Source: an uncultured Bacilli bacterium
GTDB taxonomy: Bacteria; Bacillota_I; Bacilli_A; RF39; UBA660
NCBI GenBank assembly: GCA_934086145.1
Contig: CAKOHV010000001.1
Coordinates: 62,001-126,000, forward strand
DNA length: 64,000 nucleotides
Direction of reading: 5' to 3'
A program made the position numbers and the translations under genes. The notes beneath the pieces are model-generated. The model saw only the letters and a list, made by a program, of their open reading frames with translations. It was not told the DNA's origin and made no database searches. Every line of letters begins with the position of its first letter. Position 1 is the stretch's first letter. Below, piece by piece: positions 37,109 to 45,406 of the stretch.

Positions 37109-37973
37109 GTTAGATAAATATTTAGCCGACCAAACTGAATTTACTAGATCAACCATTGCTAAAATGCTTAGCGAAAATTATATAACCGTTAATGGGAATG
37201 TCGAAAAATCATCATACAAGGTTCATCCTCTTGATGAAATTGACATCAAAGATGGCTTTATCAAACAAACTGACATTTTACCAAGTAAAATGCCATTGGA
37301 TATTGTTTATGAAGATCACGATATTATTATTATCAATAAACCAAGTGGTTTAGTTGTTCATCCTGGTAATGGAAACCAAGAAAATACTTTAGTAAATGGT
37401 TTAATGTACTATACTAATTCTTTGAGTGATTTAAATGGCGAAGAACGCCCAGGCATTGTTCATCGTCTTGATAAAGATACCTCTGGTCTTTTAGTTGTTG
37501 CTAAGAACAATAAAACACATGCTATTTTAGGAGAATATTTTAAAAATCATGACAAGATTAAAAGAGAGTATATTGCTTTATTAGTTGGGGAATTTCCTCA
37601 TGATACGGCAACAATAGATGCGCCAATTGCTCGAGATACTACAGATCGCAAAAAGATGACTGTTTCTGATAAAAATGCAAAAGAAGCCGTTACACATCTT
37701 AAAGTCTTAAAAAGATATGTCGGCTATACCTTAGTTAGCCTTGTCTTAGAAACCGGTCGTACCCATCAAATTAGAGTTCATATGAAATACATTGGTTATC
37801 CAGTTTTCAACGACCCAGTCTATAACTCTAAAAAGGCCACTCCTTTTGGGCAATTCTTACACTCTAGTAAGATTGACTTAATTCATCCAACAACGCATGA
37901 ATTAATGCATTTTTCCTGCCCCTTACCAAGCGAGTTCCAAGCTTTCCTAGATACCTTAGAAGAAAAAGCTTAA
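37071..37973 (+). CDS. rluD: RluD-family 23S rRNA pseudouridine synthase
   Basis: 300 residues. An N-terminal S4 domain (NRLDKYLADQTEFTRSTIAKML) precedes the RluA-type catalytic core with the active Asp in HRLDKDTSGL, RTHQIRVHM and a terminal 'FDPLPxD-like' region. It isomerises specific uridines in large-subunit rRNA; Bacillus YlyB is the positional counterpart. Start GTG 37071 overlaps the end of lspA and follows a GGGGGAAG ribosome site. It converges on a small minus-strand gene with which it shares three terminal bases. Confidence 0.9.
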   Translation: MKIIVPESQNQNRLDKYLADQTEFTRSTIAKMLSENYITVNGNVEKSSYKVHPLDEIDIKDGFIKQTDILPSKMPLDIVYEDHDIIIINKPSGLVVHPGNGNQENTLVNGLMYYTNSLSDLNGEERPGIVHRLDKDTSGLLVVAKNNKTHAILGEYFKNHDKIKREYIALLVGEFPHDTATIDAPIARDTTDRKKMTVSDKNAKEAVTHLKVLKRYVGYTLVSLVLETGRTHQIRVHMKYIGYPVFNDPVYNSKKATPFGQFLHSSKIDLIHPTTHELMHFSCPLPSEFQAFLDTLEEKA

Positions 37974-38305
37974 AGATTTACTAAGAATAAATCTAAAATA
38001 ATAAAAAAAATACAAAATACATAAATTAAATATGGTATTGAAAGATATTTATATTTATCATAGGTATTCTTAATTTCCAAATTAAGAAATATCGTATTTA
38101 GTAGTAATAAAAAGATATTTACTAAACTAAAGAGATAATCATTATAATAAGCAAAGAAAATAATAAATGAAAAAGATAAGATATAATTAGTAAAGACAAA
38201 GAATAATAAGTCATTCTTCATTTTATTTTCTTGGATTATATGACAGAATAAAAAAGATAATAAAGATAAAACAATTACATATATTACTAACAATACATAT
38301 GTCAA
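37970..38305 (-). CDS. small membrane protein, 111 aa
   Basis: Not recognised. Four hydrophobic helices and few charged residues, mostly in loops; no Trp. The likely start is TTG at 38305, because an AAAGGGGTG ribosome site ends 6 bases before it on the minus strand; the frame is open for another 15 codons upstream but no better site is seen there. Its stop overlaps the rluD stop in the convergent direction. Confidence 0.5.
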   Translation of the reverse strand: MTYVLLVIYVIVLSLLSFLFCHIIQENKMKNDLLFFVFTNYILSFSFIIFFAYYNDYLFSLVNIFLLLLNTIFLNLEIKNTYDKYKYLSIPYLIYVFCIFFIILDLFLVNL

Positions 38306-38419
38306 GCAATTCACCCCTTTAAACTTCTTAGTAATATTATGATAAAACAATTTAATCTATGCTATGATTAACTTTACTAGTTAAAAAAAGTAAGATAAAA
38401 TTAAAAGAGGAGGAAGAAT

Positions 38420-39583
38420 ATGAGTACAGTTGTAATGAATAAAAGAGATGAACTCATTATGAAATTAGTCCATTACTTTATTACAGAAGAAAATTATAAT
38501 CCCATTGTTGTTAATGGGGTAAAAGATGAAATTTGGTTAGAAAATGATAATGGACCATATCGTATAATAAGAATTAATTCAAATAATATTTTTAATAAAG
38601 AACAATTAAGATATGATTATTTTAAAACGGAAAGTATCGTTCGTCAGATTAAGAAGAAAACCTTATCATTTAATGTTAATACGTTAACTATTTTCCTAGA
38701 TGTTAATGAGGATTTAGAAATTGAAGAGCGTAAGCATATTGAAACGGCGACTATCTTTAATGATGATCCCCATATTATTAGTGAAAATATTTTAGCTGCT
38801 TTTCCTGATATTAATGAAAAGTTACTTAATGATACGAATGGAATTGATTTGATTATTAATGTTACTAAAGATATTAATGAAAAAACTGAAAGAGAAAATA
38901 AGTCTTATGAAGAAACTTTTAAACCTAAAAAAATAATTGTTACCCCAATTTTAATTGCTTTATGTTTTATTGTTTTCTTTGGCTTAGAAATATTTGCTTT
39001 TGGTAGTATCAAAGATCTTTTTGGAGTCACTAATATAGCAGCACTCCTATCTGGTGCTTTATATAAAGCTGAAGTTGGCAATGGTCAGATATGGCGTTTA
39101 GTAACCTACATCTTTGTTCATGGTTCCATCTTACATTTACTGGTTAATATGTATTCACTATATGTTGTTGGAACTCAAATTGAAACTTACGTCGGTAAAG
39201 TGAAGTATTTAATTATTTTCCTTGTAAGTGGCATCTGCGGTGGCCTTTTATCATGCCTACTAAGTAGTGGCTTCTCAGTTGGCGCTTCAGGAGCTATCTT
39301 TGGTTTACTTGGAGCTTTAGCTTACTTCGGTTATCATTATCGTTTATACCTTGGCAATGTTTTAAAATCTGAGATTATTCCGTTAATAATTTTAAACTTA
39401 GGAATTGGTTTTGTCCTTCCGGGCATTGACAACTTCTGTCATATTGGTGGTCTTGTTGGCGGATTATTTGCTAGTATGGCCGTAGGTATTAAAAATAAAA
39501 CTACTAAAAGTGAACAAATTAATGGGGCTATTTGCTTAGCTATTTTCATTGCTTTTACGACCTATTTAGCTTTCTTTAGATAA
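38420..39583 (+). CDS. rhomboid-family intramembrane serine protease
   Basis: 387 residues. A cytosolic N-terminal domain of about 170 residues, like that of Bacillus GluP/YqgP, precedes a rhomboid core. Catalytic residues are visible: S290 in VGASGAIFG and H341 in FCHIGGLVGG, with the conserved HGSILHLLVNMYSLY loop-helix near 233-250. Cleaves membrane proteins within the bilayer; no substrate is indicated here. An AGAGGAGGAAG ribosome site precedes the ATG. A bidirectional terminator separates it from the convergent lexA. Confidence 0.9.
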   Translation: MSTVVMNKRDELIMKLVHYFITEENYNPIVVNGVKDEIWLENDNGPYRIIRINSNNIFNKEQLRYDYFKTESIVRQIKKKTLSFNVNTLTIFLDVNEDLEIEERKHIETATIFNDDPHIISENILAAFPDINEKLLNDTNGIDLIINVTKDINEKTERENKSYEETFKPKKIIVTPILIALCFIVFFGLEIFAFGSIKDLFGVTNIAALLSGALYKAEVGNGQIWRLVTYIFVHGSILHLLVNMYSLYVVGTQIETYVGKVKYLIIFLVSGICGGLLSCLLSSGFSVGASGAIFGLLGALAYFGYHYRLYLGNVLKSEIIPLIILNLGIGFVLPGIDNFCHIGGLVGGLFASMAVGIKNKTTKSEQINGAICLAIFIAFTTYLAFFR

Positions 39584-39613
39584 AAAAACTTATTCATCAC
39601 GAATAAGTTTTTT
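39583..39613. terminator. bidirectional terminator between the rhomboid gene and lexA
   Basis: AAAAAACTTATTC (39583-39595) pairs with GAATAAGTTTTTT (39601-39613). The A-run and T-run on both sides allow termination from either direction. Confidence 0.85.
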
Positions 39614-39618
39614 AATAT

Positions 39619-40239
39619 CTATAAACTACGATACAAACCAATTGCCTTTCCTAAAATATAACAATTATCTAAATAAATAGGGGCCATTGTATCATTTTCT
39701 GGTTGTAAACGAATGCGATCATTTTCTTTATAAAAAGTTTTTAAAGTAACTTCATTATCAAGCGTCATCGCGACAACAACATCCCCATTACGAGCTACTT
39801 TTTGCTTTTGCACAATAATAATATCGCCATCATAAATTCCTTTATTAATCATTGATTCACCACTTGCTCTTAAAGTAAATACCGTTTCTTTAGCAGGAAT
39901 CAAACTAGCTGGCAATGTAAACCATTCATCAGGCATTTCAATAGCTTCAATCGGACTACCACAAGTTATTTTACCCAGTAGGGGAACTTTAACCAAATCA
40001 TCTCTTTTTTGCTCATATTCATTGTCTACTAAGATTTCTATTGTTCTAAATTTGGCATTTGTTTTCTTAATATAACCGGCATCTTCTAACTTTTTTAAAT
40101 GGGTATGAACAGTAGCTGGACTTGACAAACCAAGCGCAGCACCAATCTCACGCGTTGCAGGGGGATAGCCATGTTCAACAATGTATTTTTTTATATAATC
40201 TAAAACATCTTCTTGTCTTTTTGTTATCTTCTTATCCAT
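39619..40239 (-). CDS. lexA: LexA SOS repressor
   Basis: 206 residues. An N-terminal winged helix (RQEDVLDYIKKYIVEHGYPP, then the recognition helix ATREIGAAL and SSPATVHTHLKKLE) and a C-terminal autoproteolysis domain with S129 in GESM and K167 in EVTLKT. The cleavage site is Cys93-Gly94 (TCGSPIEAIE) where most relatives have Ala-Gly. Represses DNA damage genes until RecA-stimulated self-cleavage. The promoter and a candidate operator lie just upstream on the minus strand. Confidence 0.92.
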   Translation of the reverse strand: MDKKITKRQEDVLDYIKKYIVEHGYPPATREIGAALGLSSPATVHTHLKKLEDAGYIKKTNAKFRTIEILVDNEYEQKRDDLVKVPLLGKITCGSPIEAIEMPDEWFTLPASLIPAKETVFTLRASGESMINKGIYDGDIIIVQKQKVARNGDVVVAMTLDNEVTLKTFYKENDRIRLQPENDTMAPIYLDNCYILGKAIGLYRSL

Positions 40240-40256
40240 AGAGTACCTCCATCAAA

Positions 40257-40295
40257 ATAATATCATAGCCATTTTTTAAAGTCAAACAAATGTTT
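40257..40295 (-). promoter_or_regulatory. lexA promoter with LexA-box-like operator
   Basis: On the minus strand, TTGACT (40285-40280), a 17-base spacer, and TATTAT (40262-40257). The palindrome AAACAAATGTTT (40284-40295) overlaps the -35 and matches the core AACnnnnGTT of Gram-positive LexA boxes (GAACnnnnGTTC), suggesting autoregulation. A second imperfect palindrome, TGTTTACATGTAACA, follows. Confidence 0.65.
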
Positions 40296-40420
40296 ACATG
40301 TAACATTATTCATAAAAAAGCTTTTTTTGTCATTATTTTAAGTAGTAAATACATCTAGTTTCGTTAAAAGGTTTAATTTCAAGAAAAAGTATAGTATAAT
40401 TTTAAGCAGAGGTTGGTAAT

Positions 40421-41554
40421 ATGAAAAAAAGAATTCTCCTAACTTATGCGATGTATGGTAATGGCCATCGCGCTGTTGCGGAATACATTGAAAATTATTT
40501 TAAAACAAAGGATCCTGAATTAGAAATATTATCGATAGATTTATTAAAATATTCAACTCCGATTCTTGGAAATTTAAGTCAAAAAGCTACTGATTTCTTT
40601 TTACTTAAGTTTCCCTTAGGTTGGTCTTTTATCTATAATTTATTTGACAATAAAATAAGTAGTGCCATTGCTAATCAAATGAGCGGACAGCTCTTTAAAA
40701 ATAAACGTATGAAAAAGATTATTACGGATTTTAATCCGGATATGACTATTTCTACGCACTTTTTTGGTAGTAGTTTAATTGATTATTATAATCGTAAAGG
40801 GTATACAAATTGTAAACTTATCACTGTTGTAACTGATTATGAAGCTCATGCTTTATGGCTTCGTGGTTATAAAAAAGAGCAAGCTATCATTGTCGGCGAC
40901 AGTGATGAAGTAAATTACTTAGTAAAAAAAGGTGTGGCTCGGGATAAAATAAAACCAATTGGTATTCCGATTAATCCTTTAACAAGTAGTGATTTTGATG
41001 CTGCGAAAGCTAAGAAAAAATATGGTTTTGCTGATGATCGTCCTTTGTGTGTATTCTTCGGTGGCGGTGGAAACGGCGGAACACATTCGCTTCCTTACAT
41101 TAGACGTTTGATTAAACAAAATGTAAATGTTAACTTTATCTATATCGCTGGTAAGAACCAAATGGCCAAAGAAAAAGTTGAATATTGGCTTAAAAAGTAT
41201 AACGTTTCTAATATTAAAGCTTTAGGTTATGTAAATAATGTCCCTGAACTTTTACAGATGTGCGACTTTGTTATTACTAAACCAGGCGGAGCTCAAACAA
41301 CCGAAAGCCTTTACTTTAAAAAGCCAGTTATCATGATTAATTGCTCTGGTGGTCAAGAAATCGCCAACTATAAATACTTTGTTAAAAATGGCTATGGTCG
41401 TCGTTTCCGTACTTCCTTTATGTTTACTAAATACTTAAAAGAAATTGCGGCTCATCCAGAAATTATCACTAAAATGCAAAAAAATATGGCGCAGAATAAC
41501 AATAACCAAGCTATGGCTAAATTATATCAAATTGCCATGGATCATTTAAAATAG
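40421..41554 (+). CDS. diacylglycerol glucosyltransferase-like (MGDG synthase/UgtP family)
   Basis: 377-residue GT-B glycosyltransferase of the family that makes mono- or diglucosyldiacylglycerol, membrane lipids and lipoteichoic-acid anchors. The N-terminal TYAMYGNGHRAVAEYI (acceptor domain with the conserved GxGHR), TVVTDYEAHALWL, and the C-terminal donor domain with GGGGNGG, KPGGAQTTESL and INCSGGQEIAN are typical. Peripheral membrane enzyme. It is divergent from lexA. Whether it adds one or more sugars cannot be seen. Confidence 0.8.
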   Translation: MKKRILLTYAMYGNGHRAVAEYIENYFKTKDPELEILSIDLLKYSTPILGNLSQKATDFFLLKFPLGWSFIYNLFDNKISSAIANQMSGQLFKNKRMKKIITDFNPDMTISTHFFGSSLIDYYNRKGYTNCKLITVVTDYEAHALWLRGYKKEQAIIVGDSDEVNYLVKKGVARDKIKPIGIPINPLTSSDFDAAKAKKKYGFADDRPLCVFFGGGGNGGTHSLPYIRRLIKQNVNVNFIYIAGKNQMAKEKVEYWLKKYNVSNIKALGYVNNVPELLQMCDFVITKPGGAQTTESLYFKKPVIMINCSGGQEIANYKYFVKNGYGRRFRTSFMFTKYLKEIAAHPEIITKMQKNMAQNNNNQAMAKLYQIAMDHLK

Positions 41555-41573
41555 TAAAAATATCATAATTATA

Positions 41574-41623
41574 AAAAACCTATAAAGGTGGCTCAATAAT
41601 CTGAGTATCCTTTATAGGTTTTT
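41574..41623. terminator. intrinsic terminator
   Basis: AAAAACCTATAAAGG pairs with CCTTTATAGGTTTTT (15 bp), with an inner CTCA/TGAG stem in the loop. It closes the glycosyltransferase gene. Confidence 0.85.
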
Positions 41624-41708
41624 ACTATTTTAAAAATAATTCATTTAATATCTTTTTAAAATTAGCTAAAATTGTTATAATATTATATAGAGTAGGAGAG
41701 TGATATGA

Positions 41709-43742
41709 ATGAATCCAGATTTGGTACATTCGTTAAATAGTTTAAGAATTCTTAGTATTGATATGATTGATCAAGCAAGTAGTGGTCATCCCGGTATATG
41801 TTTAGGTGCCGCTCCTATCATTTTTGCTCTTTTTGCTAATCATTTAAAAATAAATCCTGCTGATCCTAAATGGATTAATCGTGATCGCTTTGTTATGTCA
41901 GCTGGTCATGGGTCAGCTCTTTTATATGCCACTTTATTCATGGCTGGATATAATATTTCCATTGATGAACTTGTTAACTTTCGTCGCTTAGACTCATTAA
42001 CGCCAGGTCATCCAGAGTATGGTAAAACCCCTGGTGTCGAAGTAACAACGGGACCTCTAGGGCAAGGTTTTGCTAATGCCGTCGGAATGGCCATCGCCGA
42101 AAAATATTTACGTAACTTATTGGCTGAACAAATGCCTAAGCAAAATATTATTGATTATTATACTTATGTTTTAGCATCCGATGGGGACTTGATGGAAGGT
42201 GTTGCGACGGAGGCAGCAGCTGTTGCAGGTAATTTGGCTTTAGACAAATTAATTGTCTTATTTGATTCTAATGATGTCACTTTAGATGGTAGCTTAAAAA
42301 TGTCTAGTAATGAAGATATTATTCGTAAATATATTGCGATGGGATGGGAAGTTGACTTCGTTCAAGAAGGTAATGATACTCGCGAAATTGATAAAGCTAT
42401 TACCCGTGCTAAATATAATAAAAAACCAACTTTAATTGAAATAAAAACCGTCATTGGTCGTGGTAGTGTCAATGAAGGTAAAAATATTGTTCATGGTAAA
42501 CCATTAACCAGAGATGATATTAATAACTTACGAAAGAAATATAAAATAACGACTAATCCCATGGAAATAACTGAAAATGCCGTTAAATTTTTACGTCTAT
42601 CTATTGCTAATCGTATTAATGAACCATACAAAACTTGGCAAAAAGCTTTTCTTGATTTAAAAAAACATGCTAGTGGGGAAGTTCTTAATATTGTTCGTTT
42701 CCTTGAGAATCAAGATATTGGTTTAACATTTAGTTCCACTAATTTTAGAATTCAAAGTGATTATAATGAAGAACTTCGTGAATCCAATTCTAAATTAATG
42801 AACATTATTAGTGATCGTACAAAATTTTTCCTAGGTGGAAGTGCTGATGTTTCCTCATCATGTCACACTAATCTTTATAAAGAAATTGAAATGAGTCGTA
42901 AGTATCCAACTGGTCGTAATATTTATTTTGGGGTTCGTGAACACGCCATGGGAGCTATTTTAAATGGTCTTGCCTTAAGTGGGTTCAAAGTCTTTGGTAG
43001 TACTTTCTTAGCTTTCGCTGATTATTTAAAACCAGCCTTACGAATGAGTGCTATGATGAATCTTCCTGTTACTTATATTTTTACCCATGATTCGGTTGCC
43101 ATTGGCCAAGATGGTCCAACCCACGAACCAATTGAACAACTAGCTATGCTTCGTTCAACTCCTAACGTTATTGATTTCCGTCCCGCTGATATCAACGAAG
43201 TTGTCGGCTGCTGGGATTATATAATGAACAATAAAAGAACCGTCTTCTTAGCCCTTTCCAAAGACGAAGCCCATATTCTAGCAGGAACAAGTGGCGAAAA
43301 AACCAAACTAGGAGCCTATGTCGTTCGTGAAGAAAAAGACCATCTTGACGCTATCTTAGTTGCCACCGGCATCGAACTAACCACCGCCTTATTAATTAGC
43401 GAAGAATTAAAACACCAAGGCTATGACATCCGTGTTGTTTCTATGCCATCCATGAATCTTTTTAAAGCTCAAGATGCTGCTTACCAAGAAACAATCCTTC
43501 CTAAAGATGCCTTAATCATTACCATCGAAGCTGGTAGCACCATGCCATGGACTTACTTTACCCCTAAAGAAAACACGATTGGTATCGATGAATATGGCTA
43601 TAGTGGCACCAAAGATGAAGTCCTTCATAAACTACACTTTGATTACGAAAGCATCCTTAATAAAATCACTACTATCATTGGTGAACCTAAAAGCCCTTTA
43701 AATGAAACCATCGAAGAACTAATCATGGAAGATAATGCTTAA
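41709..43742 (+). CDS. tkt: transketolase
   Basis: 677 residues. Thiamine-diphosphate enzyme moving two-carbon ketol units in the pentose phosphate pathway. The N-terminal MIDQASSGHPGICLGAAPI, GPLGQGFANAVGMA, the TPP/Mg motif SDGDLMEGVATEA...NLALDKLIVLFDSN, and the central PYR domain with FGVREHAMGAI and THDSVAIGQDGPTHEPIE are all present. ATG follows AGGAGAGTG. In Bacillus the order tkt-sirA-yneF is the same as here. A terminator overlaps the stop. Confidence 0.93.
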   Translation: MNPDLVHSLNSLRILSIDMIDQASSGHPGICLGAAPIIFALFANHLKINPADPKWINRDRFVMSAGHGSALLYATLFMAGYNISIDELVNFRRLDSLTPGHPEYGKTPGVEVTTGPLGQGFANAVGMAIAEKYLRNLLAEQMPKQNIIDYYTYVLASDGDLMEGVATEAAAVAGNLALDKLIVLFDSNDVTLDGSLKMSSNEDIIRKYIAMGWEVDFVQEGNDTREIDKAITRAKYNKKPTLIEIKTVIGRGSVNEGKNIVHGKPLTRDDINNLRKKYKITTNPMEITENAVKFLRLSIANRINEPYKTWQKAFLDLKKHASGEVLNIVRFLENQDIGLTFSSTNFRIQSDYNEELRESNSKLMNIISDRTKFFLGGSADVSSSCHTNLYKEIEMSRKYPTGRNIYFGVREHAMGAILNGLALSGFKVFGSTFLAFADYLKPALRMSAMMNLPVTYIFTHDSVAIGQDGPTHEPIEQLAMLRSTPNVIDFRPADINEVVGCWDYIMNNKRTVFLALSKDEAHILAGTSGEKTKLGAYVVREEKDHLDAILVATGIELTTALLISEELKHQGYDIRVVSMPSMNLFKAQDAAYQETILPKDALIITIEAGSTMPWTYFTPKENTIGIDEYGYSGTKDEVLHKLHFDYESILNKITTIIGEPKSPLNETIEELIMEDNA

Positions 43743-43759
43743 CCCATTATCTTTTTTTT
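43730..43759 (+). terminator. intrinsic terminator
   Basis: AGATAATG (43730-43737) pairs with CATTATCT (43745-43752) across the tkt stop codon, then a T-run. Confidence 0.8.
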
Positions 43760-43819
43760 CGTCAAAAATAGACTTTTTCTGCTAAAACCATCCTTTAAAA
43801 TAAAGATGGTGAAGAAAAA

Positions 43820-44236
43820 ATGCGAACATTCTACATATTTAAAATAAAAAAACCATATGTCATCCTAACTAAACATAATCCCTTTAATCTTTATAAAACT
43901 ATTGAACATATCTCTAACGTCAAATCAGATGAACTAAAAATAGCCACCAACTTATTTAACCAAATCTCTGATACTTTTAACAAAGACCAACTTAATAAAC
44001 AACTCTTCAAAAAATATCAAAATGCTTATAGCTATACTAATCACTTAAATACTCATACAATCTACGATTATCATACTAAAGAACAAACCAAATTAATCAT
44101 TTATCGTAGCTTTATTATTATCAAAAGTACCAAGCAAATCCCCAGCTTTTTAAAAACAATTGCGACCACTAACAATCTCTTTATCTGTGATTTTAATAAC
44201 AAAGACTACTTTTGGTTAGATCAAGCATTCAATTAA
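43820..44236 (+). CDS. sirA: SirA-like (sporulation inhibitor of replication) protein
   Basis: 138 residues. Position between tkt and yneF is that of Bacillus sirA (yneE). The N-terminus RTFYIFKIKKPYV parallels RHYYTYLIKEEFA of SirA, and the C-terminus FICDFNNKDYFWLDQAF parallels FLAIDFNSEEHYGWLNP; the middle is diverged and Lys/Asn-rich. SirA binds DnaA domain I and blocks new rounds of replication at the onset of sporulation. The family call combines end-motif similarity and synteny; the gene symbol is tentative. An ATG follows a GGTGAAGAAAA leader. Confidence 0.65.
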   Translation: MRTFYIFKIKKPYVILTKHNPFNLYKTIEHISNVKSDELKIATNLFNQISDTFNKDQLNKQLFKKYQNAYSYTNHLNTHTIYDYHTKEQTKLIIYRSFIIIKSTKQIPSFLKTIATTNNLFICDFNNKDYFWLDQAFN

Positions 44237-44289
44237 ACTTGTTAAATAGTCCTAATTAAGGTAAAATAAGGATACAAAGGAGAGATAAA

Positions 44290-44499
44290 ATGTTAGCTGA
44301 TATATTATACGTTTTACTTGGTGTTGTTATTGGAGCTATTGCTGGTTTCTTTATTGCTAAAAAGGTTTTCACTAAACAATTAAAAGAAAATCCTCCAATT
44401 AATGAAAAAATGATTGAAGTTATGATGAGTAGTATGGGACGTAAACCTAGTCAAAAGCAAGTACGTCAAGTAATGCAACAAATGAACAAATATATGTGA
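44290..44499 (+). CDS. yneF: YneF (UPF0154) small membrane protein
   Basis: 69 residues. One N-terminal helix (VLLGVVIGAIAGFFIAKK) and the family-typical tail NPPINEKMIEVMMSSMGRKPSQKQVRQVM. Function unknown; strongly conserved in low-GC Gram-positives next to tkt. An AAGGAGAGAT ribosome site precedes the ATG. Confidence 0.9.
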   Translation: MLADILYVLLGVVIGAIAGFFIAKKVFTKQLKENPPINEKMIEVMMSSMGRKPSQKQVRQVMQQMNKYM

Positions 44500-44572
44500 T
44501 TTAAATAAGAATATTATTGAAGAAATAATATTTTTTTGTTATTCTAATATTATAGAGTAAAGAGGTGTTGTG

Positions 44573-45304
44573 ATGTACTCATTAAACATTATTGATAAAA
44601 TATATAGTAGTAGTTATTTTACAACTTTTTTAGTCGGAGCTATCGTTTTATTAATTATTTTATTTGTTATTGTCCTTATTATGGGAATTAAAGATTCCAA
44701 AAAGATTAATCAAATAGTTGAAGAAGAGGAAGAACCGACAGATATTACTTTAAAACCATTAGAAGAATTAGAAAAAGATGAAATAAAAGAAGATGTTACT
44801 TTTGAAATTCCTTCTATTACGGCTAATTTAGAAAATTTTAAAAAGAACTTAGAAATTGAATTACAAAAGAATAATAAAGTGGAAACCTTAAATAATAGTA
44901 ATAAACAATTTAAAGTTACGGAAGTAAATGAATTAGAAGATACTGTTTTATTAAATCCCGTTGAAATTACTTCTGTTGAAGAAGTTGTTGAAGAAGTTAC
45001 AGAAATTAAAGAAGAGACCAAAGTTGCCGCAAGTATGCCAACTATAGCTCAGCCAGAAACTTTACCTTCTCATGATAATGTTGTAGAACAATCAAGTACT
45101 ATCATTACTAATTCTACGGAAGAAGTACCAGAAAAGCCATTGAAGCAAGAACGTCCTTTAAAAACCAACTTACTTGATGAAAATCGTTATGAAGAAATTA
45201 GAAAAATTTACTTAAGTCAAACGCAAACTACACCAAGGACCGAAACTAAAACAAGCGAAGAAGATTTTGATGATGTGTTTGAATTACCATCTTTAAAAGA
45301 CTAA
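44573..45304 (+). CDS. single-pass membrane protein with long acidic cytosolic domain
   Basis: 243 residues, not recognised. A membrane helix at about 18-42 is followed by an acidic, low-complexity domain rich in Glu, Val and Thr (EEEEPTDITLKPLEELEKDE near 48-70, and a Val-Glu-rich stretch near 125-145), ending in DDVFELPSLKD. Resembles scaffold-like membrane proteins but no domain is assignable. Start ATG 44573 behind AGAGGTG; GTG 44570 is an alternative. It lies just upstream of parE. Confidence 0.6.
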   Translation: MYSLNIIDKIYSSSYFTTFLVGAIVLLIILFVIVLIMGIKDSKKINQIVEEEEEPTDITLKPLEELEKDEIKEDVTFEIPSITANLENFKKNLEIELQKNNKVETLNNSNKQFKVTEVNELEDTVLLNPVEITSVEEVVEEVTEIKEETKVAASMPTIAQPETLPSHDNVVEQSSTIITNSTEEVPEKPLKQERPLKTNLLDENRYEEIRKIYLSQTQTTPRTETKTSEEDFDDVFELPSLKD

Positions 45305-45384
45305 AAGTAAGAAAAAGAGCCTAAAATATGCCTATTTATTTGACATAATTTTATAAATCTCTTTTTTTTTGGAATCAATTTTGT

Positions 45385-45390
45385 TATACT
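45385..45390 (+). promoter_or_regulatory. -10 box close to parE
   Basis: TATACT with TG one base upstream (TGTTATACT). It lies so near the first ATG (45395) that the transcript start would fall at or after it, supporting the ATG at 45407 as the real start or a nearly leaderless message. Confidence 0.45.
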
Positions 45391-45406
45391 AGCAATGGTG
45401 AAAAAA

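Noticed and set aside
41574..41623. Possible riboswitch before tkt
   Set aside because: It is a simple long inverted repeat with A- and T-runs directly after the glycosyltransferase gene, best read as a terminator.
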